This document shows, one piece after another, positions 32,357-40,362 of a stretch of DNA of 64,000 bases. The number at the start of each line of letters is the position of its first letter. Position 1 is the stretch's first letter. The DNA lies in NCBI GenBank assembly GCA_963745595.1, contig CAVUYB010000008.1:62001-126000 (forward strand), read 5' to 3'. Under the pieces are notes generated by a model. It had not been told where the DNA came from. It saw only the letters and a list, made by a program, of their open reading frames with translations, and searched no databases. The position numbers and the translations under genes are program-made. Origin of the DNA: DASZUK01 sp963745595 (GTDB lineage: Bacteria > Actinomycetota > Acidimicrobiia > Acidimicrobiales > RAAP-2).

Positions 32357-33018
32357 GCAGCAGGCGCGAGGACCCCTTCGGGACCAGCAACAGCCGGGCC
32401 ACCAACTACCTGGTGCCGACCGTGGTGGAGTCGTCCAACCGCGGTGAGCGGGCCTACGACCTCTACTCCCGGCTGCTGAAGGAGCGGATCATCTTCCTCG
32501 GTACGCCGATCGACGACATCGTCGCCAACCTCGTCTGCGCCCAGCTCCTCTTCTTGGAGTCCGAGGAGCCCGACAAGGACATCCACCTCTACATCAACTC
32601 GCCCGGCGGCGACATCACCGCCCTCTTCGCCATCTACGACACGATGAAGTACATCAAGCCGGACGTCTCGACGTTCTGCTTCGGCCAGGCCGCGTCGGCC
32701 GCCGCCGTCCTCCTCGCCGCCGGCGCCCGCGGCAAGCGGTTCGCCCTGCCGCACGCCCGCGTCCTCCTCCACCAGCCGTTCGGTGGCGTCGAGGGCCAGG
32801 CCAGCGACATCGAGATCCAGGCCAAGGAGATCCTCCGGATGCGGGACCTCCTGAACGGCATGCTCGCCGCCGACACCGGCCAGGTCCAGGAGCGGCTGGC
32901 CAAGGACACCGAGCGGGACTTCGTCATGACGGCCGACGAGGCCGTCGCCTACGGCGTGATCGACGAGGTCATCGCCGCCCGCGACGGGCTCGAGCTGGCC
33001 GCCATCGGCGCGGCATAG
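32353..33018 (+). CDS. clpP: ATP-dependent Clp protease proteolytic subunit
   Basis: A 221-residue serine protease subunit. The catalytic triad is Ser115 (FGQAASAAA), His140 (LLHQPFGG) and Asp189 (TERDFVM). VFLGTPIDD is here IIFLGTPIDD; INSPGG is the oxyanion region. The N-terminus (first 20 residues) could be a short propeptide. Only one clpP is in the window; actinobacteria usually have two, so a partner is expected elsewhere. ATGA overlap with tig and a 46-base gap to clpX. Confidence 0.97.
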   Translation: MSSRREDPFGTSNSRATNYLVPTVVESSNRGERAYDLYSRLLKERIIFLGTPIDDIVANLVCAQLLFLESEEPDKDIHLYINSPGGDITALFAIYDTMKYIKPDVSTFCFGQAASAAAVLLAAGARGKRFALPHARVLLHQPFGGVEGQASDIEIQAKEILRMRDLLNGMLAADTGQVQERLAKDTERDFVMTADEAVAYGVIDEVIAARDGLELAAIGAA

Positions 33019-33064
33019 ACATCTCCGACCACCAGGAACCAGGGAACGAGCAGGGGAGACGAGC

Positions 33065-34345
<1,281 letters not shown>

Positions 34346-34356
34346 GCGGAGCCGGG

Positions 34357-35688
34357 TTGGCCACCGCACCATTCGCCTCCCTCGCGGCGGCGCTCGCGTG
34401 GCTCGACGGGCACGTCAACTTCGAGGCCGCCATGCCGAGCCGGCGGTCCCTGCCGACGCTCGAGCGGATGCGCGAGCTCGTCGCGTTGCTCGGTGACCCG
34501 CAGCTCGCCTACCCGTCCGTCCATCTGACCGGGACCAACGGCAAGGGCTCGACCGCGGCGATGACGACCGCGCTGCTCGGCACCATGGGTCTCGGCGTCG
34601 GGACGTACACCAGCCCGAACCTCTCCCGCGTCAACGAGCGGCTCAGCCGGAACGGCGAGCCGATCGACGACGACGCGTTCGCCGCCGTCCTCTCCACCCT
34701 CGCCCTGCTCGAACCGGCGCTCACCGAACGGCCGACCCGTTTCGAGCTGCTGACCGCGGCCGCCCTCCACTGGTTCTCCGACGAGGCGGTCGATGCCGCC
34801 GTCGTCGAGGTCGGGCTCGGTGGGACGTGGGACTCGACCAACGTCGTCGACGGGCTCGTCGCCGTGCTCACGAACATCAGCTTCGACCACACCGACGTGC
34901 TCGGACCCACCCTCGAAGGGATCGCCCGCGACAAGGCCGGCATCGTCAAACCCGGCAGCATCGCCGTCGTCGGCGAGACCGCGCCCGATCTCGTCGCCGT
35001 CATCCGTGCCGTCGCCGACGAGGCCGGCGCCGTCCAGGTCTGGGTGCGCGGCGACGAGTTCGACTGCACCGCCAATCGGGTCGCCGTCGGCGGCCGGCTG
35101 GTCGACCTCCGCACCCCGGCCGCCGCCTACGGCGAGATCCTCGTCCCGCTCCACGGCGCCCACCAGGGCGTCAACGCCGCCTGCGCGCTCGCCGCGGCCG
35201 AGGCGTTCTTCGGCGCCCCCCTCGACGAGGACGTCGTCGGCGAGGCGTTCGCCGCCGTCCGCGTCGACGGCCGGCTCGAGGTCGTCGGCCGCCGGCCGCT
35301 CTGCGTCGTCGACGGCGCCCACAACGCCGCCGGCATGAGCGCGCTCGCGGCCGCCGTCGTCGACGAGTTCGCCGTCGACGGGCCCAAGGTGGCCGTCGTC
35401 GGCATGCTCACCGGCCGCGACCCCGCGGCCATGCTGGCCCCGCTCGTCACCGCCGGCTTCGGCACCGTCGTCGCCTGCGCCCCCGACTCCCCCCGGGCCA
35501 TGCCCGCCGCCGATGTCGCCGACGCGGCCCGTGAGCTCGGGCTCGCCGCCGAGGTCGCCGGCTCCGTGCTCGATGCCGTCGACCGCGGCCGATCACTCGT
35601 CACCGACGACGGCCTGCTCGTCGCCGCCGGGTCGCTCTACGTCGCGGCCGACGCCCGTGTCCGCCTACGCGAAGGCGCGCCGGCCTGA
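34357..35688 (+). CDS. folC: bifunctional folylpolyglutamate/dihydrofolate synthase
   Basis: A 443-residue Mur-ligase-fold enzyme that adds glutamate to folates. The P-loop is TGTNGKGST (58-66), YTSPNLSRVNERL the folate loop, and LGGTWDSTNVV with NISFDHTDVLG complete the ATP/Mg site. DGAHNAAGM is the C-terminal domain signature. TTG 34357 is the only start after the clpX stop (11 bases away) and has GGAG upstream, so it is probably in the clpX operon. Confidence 0.93.
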   Translation: MATAPFASLAAALAWLDGHVNFEAAMPSRRSLPTLERMRELVALLGDPQLAYPSVHLTGTNGKGSTAAMTTALLGTMGLGVGTYTSPNLSRVNERLSRNGEPIDDDAFAAVLSTLALLEPALTERPTRFELLTAAALHWFSDEAVDAAVVEVGLGGTWDSTNVVDGLVAVLTNISFDHTDVLGPTLEGIARDKAGIVKPGSIAVVGETAPDLVAVIRAVADEAGAVQVWVRGDEFDCTANRVAVGGRLVDLRTPAAAYGEILVPLHGAHQGVNAACALAAAEAFFGAPLDEDVVGEAFAAVRVDGRLEVVGRRPLCVVDGAHNAAGMSALAAAVVDEFAVDGPKVAVVGMLTGRDPAAMLAPLVTAGFGTVVACAPDSPRAMPAADVADAARELGLAAEVAGSVLDAVDRGRSLVTDDGLLVAAGSLYVAADARVRLREGAPA

Positions 35689-35762
35689 GCGAGGCGGTGA
35701 TCTGGCGGCCGACCGGACCGGGTTGACCGGCCCCAGCGGTCGGGACCGGCCGCTCGATCGCG

Positions 35763-37094
35763 CTACGTGTGGATCAAGCCGGCGACACCTGTGCCGGCTG
35801 TACCTGTTGTGAACGGCCCGCCCCCGGTGGCGAAGCTCCCGTAGAACTGGGCGTCCCCGTAGGCGAAGACTCCGCCGTCGGAGGCGACGAACCAGTACCC
35901 GTGGCCGTCGGGCGTCGGGATCATCGCCTCGATCGGCTTGTTGAGCGAGAGGTTGCCGGTCGAGCCGTAGAACTGGGCGTCGCCGAACGCGAAGATCCCG
36001 CCGTCGGAGGCCACCTCCCAGTAGCCCTTGCCATCCGGGGTGACCGCGATGCCGACGATCGGCTTGTTCAACGGCTTGCCACCCATCGACCCGTAGAACG
36101 CGGCGTCGCCGAACGCGAACATCCCGCCATCGCTGGCGACTTCCCAGTAGCCCTTGCCGTCTGGGGTAGATGCGATGCCGACGATCGGCTTGTTCAACGG
36201 CTTGCCACCCATCGACCCGTAGAACGCGGCGTCGCCGAACGCGAACATCCCGCCGTCGGAGGCCACCTCCCAGTAGCCCTCACCGTCGGCCGTCGAGGTC
36301 ATCCCGACGATCGGCTTGTTCAACGGCTTGCCACCCATCGACCCGTAGAAGCCGGCGTCGCCGTAGGCGAAGATCCCCCCGTCGCCGGCGGCCATCCAGT
36401 AGCCACCGCCGTCGGGGGTCGCCGCCGCGGTCACGATGGGTTTGTTGAGTGTCGCCAGGCCCAGGTTGCCGAGGTACGTCAGGTAGGAGTTGTTCCCGTA
36501 CCCGACGAGCGCACCGTCCTGTAGGTACAGGTAGTAGCCGACCCCGCCGTCGTTCGGCAGATTGAGCGCCACCTCGCCGGCGATGGCGTGTGTGCTGCCG
36601 CATGTCCGTTCGAACTGGATCGCCAGCGAGCTGATCGCGCCCGTCGACGCCGGGGCGGACAGGGCGTCGAGCTCGAATGTCCCGACGCACGTCTGGCCGC
36701 CGTTGCTCATCGTGGCGCCCTTGCCGGTCGAATAGGTCACGCCGGTCGTCAGCGTCTGCCCGGGCGGTGGCCCGAGCGTGGTCGAGACCGACTGCGTCGT
36801 GCCGGCGCCCGAGAAGGTGAAGGCGAACGTGACGGAGCTGCCGGCACCGGATGCCGACACCTGCGTCGGCGTGCCGTTGACGACCGTTGTTCCGCTACCG
36901 AGCATCGTGACCCATCCGCCGGTGAACGGCGCCGCGGTGACGGCGGCCGGAGCAGACGATGCGGCGGCCGCTGGCCCGCTCGCTCCGGCCGACGGCAGGC
37001 CGGCCGCGAGCGTCACGACGACCGGCGCCGCGCTGGCGAGCAGGACGGCGACCACGCGGGTGGGCGTGTGGCGGGAGCATCGATAGTTGCGCAC
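35763..37094 (-). CDS. secreted repeat protein with GYW/ASDGG/FYGS repeats
   Basis: A 443-residue exported protein. A signal peptide covers about 1-36 (VVAVLLASAAPVVVTLAAG). An Ala/Thr-rich domain of about 180 residues follows, with a CVGTFELD/FERTCGST cysteine pair. Then come six tandem 42-residue units of the form GYWEVASDGG, FAFGDAAFYGSMGG, LNKPIVGI, probably a closed beta-propeller. Such repeats are common in exported proteins of Acidimicrobiia and related Actinobacteria and have no assigned role; carbohydrate or surface binding is a guess. GTG 37094 has TATGGT 6 bases upstream. A second protein with the same units is at 57263-58885. Confidence 0.85.
   Translation of the reverse strand: MRNYRCSRHTPTRVVAVLLASAAPVVVTLAAGLPSAGASGPAAAASSAPAAVTAAPFTGGWVTMLGSGTTVVNGTPTQVSASGAGSSVTFAFTFSGAGTTQSVSTTLGPPPGQTLTTGVTYSTGKGATMSNGGQTCVGTFELDALSAPASTGAISSLAIQFERTCGSTHAIAGEVALNLPNDGGVGYYLYLQDGALVGYGNNSYLTYLGNLGLATLNKPIVTAAATPDGGGYWMAAGDGGIFAYGDAGFYGSMGGKPLNKPIVGMTSTADGEGYWEVASDGGMFAFGDAAFYGSMGGKPLNKPIVGIASTPDGKGYWEVASDGGMFAFGDAAFYGSMGGKPLNKPIVGIAVTPDGKGYWEVASDGGIFAFGDAQFYGSTGNLSLNKPIEAMIPTPDGHGYWFVASDGGVFAYGDAQFYGSFATGGGPFTTGTAGTGVAGLIHT
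35885..36440 (-). repeat. 126-bp coding repeats, partly identical at DNA level
   Basis: The motif GGCTTGTTCAACGGCTTGCC recurs at 36061, 36187 and 36313, exactly 126 bases apart, inside long stretches that are identical between copies. More diverged units lie on both sides. This points to recent unit duplication or gene conversion. Confidence 0.85.
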
Positions 37095-37100
37095 AGCGGG

Positions 37101-37106
37101 ACCATA
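37101..37106 (-). promoter_or_regulatory. candidate -10 box of the secreted repeat protein
   Basis: On the minus strand TATGGT lies 6 bases before GTG 37094. Confidence 0.45.
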
Positions 37107-37193
37107 CCCGGCGGTCCGTGGTCGAACGCAATCCCGGGCGAGTCGGCGCCCACGGCCGGCGTTCGGTCGGGGCGCTGCTATGGTCCTCCGCTC

Positions 37194-37607
37194 GTGAACC
37201 GAACCCTCGTCATCGTGAAGCCGGACGGCGTCGAGCGCGGGCTCGCCGGCGAGATCGTCGGCCGCCTCGAACGCAAGGGACTGCGGCTGGTGGCCGCGGA
37301 GCTGCGGTCGATCACCGAAGAGGTGGCCGGCCAGCACTACGCCGAGCACCAGGGCAAGCCGTTCTACGGCGACCTCGTCGCCTTCATTACCCGGTCGCCG
37401 GCGTTGGCCATGGTCGTCGAGGGCCCCGACGACGAGACGTACGCGGTCGTCCGGACGTTGATGGGCACGACGAACCCGAAGCAGGCCGCGCCGGGAACGA
37501 TCCGCGGCGACCTGGCCGTCGAGATGACCGAGAACCTCGTGCACGGTTCCGACTCGGTCGAGTCGGCCGCCCGGGAGATCGCCATCTTCTTCCCCGGACT
37601 GGCCTGA
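37194..37607 (+). CDS. ndk: nucleoside diphosphate kinase
   Basis: A 137-residue enzyme, the usual length, that moves phosphate from ATP to NDPs. RTLVIVKPDGVERG opens the protein; the phosphate-accepting His117 lies in ENLVHGSDS; GTIRGDLAVE precedes it. GTG 37194 gives the standard N-terminus. TATGGT at 37180-37185 could be its -10 box. It is divergent from the secreted repeat protein and followed by mreB after 224 bases, a gap that may hold the mre promoter. Confidence 0.96.
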   Translation: MNRTLVIVKPDGVERGLAGEIVGRLERKGLRLVAAELRSITEEVAGQHYAEHQGKPFYGDLVAFITRSPALAMVVEGPDDETYAVVRTLMGTTNPKQAAPGTIRGDLAVEMTENLVHGSDSVESAAREIAIFFPGLA

Positions 37608-37831
37608 GCCGCCCCGTTCCGGGCGGGGCCGACCGACGACCGGCTCCGACCTGCGAAAACGCGGTGTCGAGGCCGCCCTTGTGCGGTATCCGTCGGTCCC
37701 GTACCCTTGGTGCCGTACAACGGGTTACGCAGTATTCCGTATGACGCCGCACGTGTTCCGCAGTACGTGGGCCGGTGGGCCACCTCACAGGGTGCCGACC
37801 GGCTGCTCTGCCCCGAGAGGACCAGACCTCG

Positions 37832-38863
37832 ATGCCTGACAACCGCCTCAACCTGCTCGGCCGCGACATGGCGGTCGACCTCGGCACGGCCAACACGCTG
37901 GTGTACGTCCGCGGGCGGGGGATCGTCCTGAACGAGCCCTCCGTCGTCGCGGTCGACGTCAAGGACGGGCGGCCACTGGCCGTCGGTGCCGAGGCGAAGC
38001 GCATGATCGGTCGGACGCCGAGCAACATCCAGGCCATCCGCCCGCTGAAGGACGGCGTCATCGCCGACTTCGAGATCTGCGAGAAGATGCTCCGGTACTT
38101 CATCCACCGGGTGCACCAGCGCCGGTTCGCCAAGCCCCGGATGGTCATCTGCGTCCCGTCGGGGATCACCGGCGTCGAGCAGCGGGCGGTCATGGAGGCC
38201 GCGGAGTACGCCGGCGCCCGCAAGGCGTACATCATCGAGGAGCCGATGGCCGCGGCGATCGGCGCCGGGCTGCCCGTCCACGAGCCGACCGGCAACATGG
38301 TCGTCGACATCGGCGGCGGGACGACCGAGGTGGCGGTCATCTCACTCGGCGGCATCGTCACGAGCCAGTCCGTTCGCATCGGTGGCGACGAGCTCGACGA
38401 GGCGATCGTCTCGTTCGTGAAGAAGGAGTTCAGCCTCGCGCTCGGTGAGCGGACGGCCGAGGAGATCAAGATCGCCCTCGGCTCCGCGTTCCCGTTGGAG
38501 GAGGAGCTGCACGCCGAGATCCGCGGCCGCGACCTCGTGACCGGCCTGCCGAAGACCGTCGTCGTCTCGACCGAAGAGATCCGCCACGCCATCGACGAGC
38601 CGGTGTCGGCCATCATCGACGCGGTCAAGGTCACCCTCGACCGCACCCCGCCGGAGCTGGCCGCCGACATCATGGAGCAGGGCATCGTGCTCACCGGTGG
38701 CGGCGCCCTGCTGCACGGCCTCGACGCCCGGCTCCAGCACGAGACCGGGATGCCCATCGTGGTGGCCCGCGACCCGTTGAACTGCGTCGCCATCGGCAGC
38801 GGCCAGTGCCTGGAGGAGTTCGAGGCCCTGAAGCGGGTGCTGATCACCTCCACGTCCCGCTAA
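37832..38863 (+). CDS. mreB: rod-shape-determining protein MreB
   Basis: A 343-residue bacterial actin. DMAVDLGTANTLVYVRGRG is the phosphate-1 motif, VVDIGGGTTEVAVISLGG phosphate-2, and GIVLTGGGALLHGLD the adenosine motif. It forms filaments under the membrane that guide wall synthesis with MreC, MreD and PBP2, all encoded directly downstream. ATG 37832 has GAGAGGA upstream. The gene implies a rod-shaped or at least elongating cell. Confidence 0.97.
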   Translation: MPDNRLNLLGRDMAVDLGTANTLVYVRGRGIVLNEPSVVAVDVKDGRPLAVGAEAKRMIGRTPSNIQAIRPLKDGVIADFEICEKMLRYFIHRVHQRRFAKPRMVICVPSGITGVEQRAVMEAAEYAGARKAYIIEEPMAAAIGAGLPVHEPTGNMVVDIGGGTTEVAVISLGGIVTSQSVRIGGDELDEAIVSFVKKEFSLALGERTAEEIKIALGSAFPLEEELHAEIRGRDLVTGLPKTVVVSTEEIRHAIDEPVSAIIDAVKVTLDRTPPELAADIMEQGIVLTGGGALLHGLDARLQHETGMPIVVARDPLNCVAIGSGQCLEEFEALKRVLITSTSR

Positions 38864-38885
38864 CCGGTCCGCCAGGCTCCCGGGG

Positions 38886-39764
38886 GTGGCCAAACCCAGG
38901 CGGTCCCGCCGTACCCTGACGACGCTCGTCGTCCTCGTGCTGCTCTCGGTGACGATCATCACGCTCGACGCCAGCGGCAAGGGCCACAGCCTGACGTCGG
39001 GCATCAAGTCGGTGGCGACCGACGTCTTCTCGCCGTTCCGGTCCGGCTTCAACGACATCATCGACCCGATCGGCGAGTTCTTCGCCGGCGCCGTCCACTA
39101 CGGCGCCCTCGAGCAGGAGAACCACAAGCTGCAGGCCCAGATCGGGGCGCTCCGCCAGCAGGCCGTCCAAACGCCGGCCCAGCAGAAGCAGCTCCGGCGG
39201 CTTCAGAGCGTGCTCGCCCTCCACACACTGCCGGCGGCGGTGCAGACACTGCCGAAGGTGGCGGCCGAGACGATCGCCACCACGACGTCCAACTTCGCGT
39301 CGACGATCACAATCAACAAGGGACGGAGCCAAGGGATCGTCATCGGTGACGCCGTTATCAGCAACGGCGGGCTCGTCGGGCGGGTCGTCGCCGCTTCCCA
39401 CAGCACCGCGACGGTGCAGCTCCTCACCGACGGCCAGTTCAAGGTCGGCATCGTCTACGGCAACGACCAGTTCGCCACCCTCCAGGGCCAGGGGGCCGGG
39501 AAGCCGCTGGCCCTGAACGACGTCTCGCCGAACACAAAGATCACAAAGAAGACAGCGCTCGTCACCAACGGCCTGGCCGGCGCCCAGTTCCCGAGGAACA
39601 TCCCGGTGGCCAGGATCACCTCCATCCACACGGTGAGCGGCGCCACCCAGAAGGACGTCCTGGCCGAGCCGCTGGCCGACCTCGGCACACTGACGTACGT
39701 CCAGGTCGTCCAGTGGAGCCCGTCGCCGACAGGCGCGCCCACAGGCCACGCGCCGACAACATGA
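38886..39764 (+). CDS. mreC: rod-shape-determining protein MreC
   Basis: A 292-residue protein with a short basic start, one membrane helix (TTLVVLVLLSVTIITLDA), a coiled coil (ALEQENHKLQAQIGALRQQA, about 74-93) and the two-lobed beta domain (NKGRSQGIVIGDAVISNGGLVGRVV; ATVQLLTDGQFKVGIV). It links MreB inside to PBP2 outside. GTG 38886 is 22 bases after mreB. Many Thr codons are ACA, in contrast to mreB. Confidence 0.95.
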   Translation: MAKPRRSRRTLTTLVVLVLLSVTIITLDASGKGHSLTSGIKSVATDVFSPFRSGFNDIIDPIGEFFAGAVHYGALEQENHKLQAQIGALRQQAVQTPAQQKQLRRLQSVLALHTLPAAVQTLPKVAAETIATTTSNFASTITINKGRSQGIVIGDAVISNGGLVGRVVAASHSTATVQLLTDGQFKVGIVYGNDQFATLQGQGAGKPLALNDVSPNTKITKKTALVTNGLAGAQFPRNIPVARITSIHTVSGATQKDVLAEPLADLGTLTYVQVVQWSPSPTGAPTGHAPTT

Positions 39765-39771
39765 GGCGCCG

Positions 39772-40303
39772 GTGACCGGTCGCAGCCTCCTCAAGCTCGT
39801 CCTCGTCGTCTTCGTGACGCTGCTCGTCCAGTCGACGATCGGCGTCGACATCACGATCTTCGGCGCCCACCCGGACCTGATGCTCCTGCTGCCGATCGCC
39901 GCCGGCATCGCCGGCGACGCCGAAGAGGGCGCGGTCATGGGGTTCGTCGCCGGGCTCGCCGCCGACCTGCTCCTCCCGACGCCGTTCGGTCTGTCCGCCC
40001 TGGTCTTCTGCCTCGTCGGCTTCGCCGTCGGCGCCAGCACGGGGGCCGTCACCCGCGAGGTCTGGTGGTTTCCGCCGCTGGTCGCGCTCGCGGCGAGCGC
40101 GGTAGCCGTCATGCTGTACGCCGTGATCGGCGCCGTCCTCGGGCAGGAGCAGTTCCTCCGCGTCGACCTGGCGGCGTATCGTCGCCGTCGTCGCCATCGT
40201 CAACGCCATCCTGGCCGCCCCGGCTGTCCGGATGGTCGGTTGGGTCCTCGGGCCGGCCTCGGGCGACGGCGCCCGGCCCTCGATGGCCGGAGGCCGCTGG
40301 TGA
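39772..40303 (+). CDS. mreD: rod-shape-determining protein MreD, frameshifted near 40172
   Basis: A small membrane protein of about 176 residues with five to six helices (LLKLVLVVFVTLLVQSTIGV; PDLMLLLPIAAGIAGDAEEG; VMGFVAGLAADLLLPTPFG). GAHPDL is here, as in other MreD proteins. After LRVDLA the frame changes: the last helix, IVAVVAIVNAILAAPAVRMV, and the stop at 40301-40303 are one frame further, so one base too many is present at about 40171-40174. Read as printed, the frame runs to 40329 and replaces the last helix by an Arg-rich tail. A sequence error is likely, because the flanking mre genes are intact. The stop lies in a 26-bp triple repeat shared with the mrdA start. Confidence 0.88.
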
Positions 40304-40362
40304 GCGGCGTGGCCGGAGGCCGGCCATGAGCCACCCGGCCGGAGGCCGGTCATGAGCCGCCG
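40285..40362 (+). repeat. three 26-bp tandem repeats spanning the mreD stop and mrdA start
   Basis: Units start at 40285, 40311 and 40337, all opening with GGCCGGAGGCCG. TGA occurs at 40301, 40327 and 40353, one in each frame. Units two and three both carry a ribosome-site-like GGAGG and ATGAGCC, so the second copy creates a nine-codon reading frame (40326-40355, MSHPAGGRS) whose stop overlaps the real mrdA ATG at 40352. Confidence 0.88.

Noticed and set aside
35885..36440. CRISPR-like array of regularly spaced repeats
   Set aside because: The 126-bp period, in-frame coding and conserved GYW/FYGS protein units show it is a coding repeat. There are no short identical repeats with unique spacers and no cas genes.
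37609..37636. Terminator hairpin after ndk
   Set aside because: The GC-rich inverted segment needs a bulge and several register choices to pair, so I do not call it a feature.
37608..37831. Candidate regulatory palindromes upstream of mreB
   Set aside because: The AT-richer stretch around 37690-37760 has repeated TACG/GTAT words, but no inverted repeat or promoter pair that I could defend.
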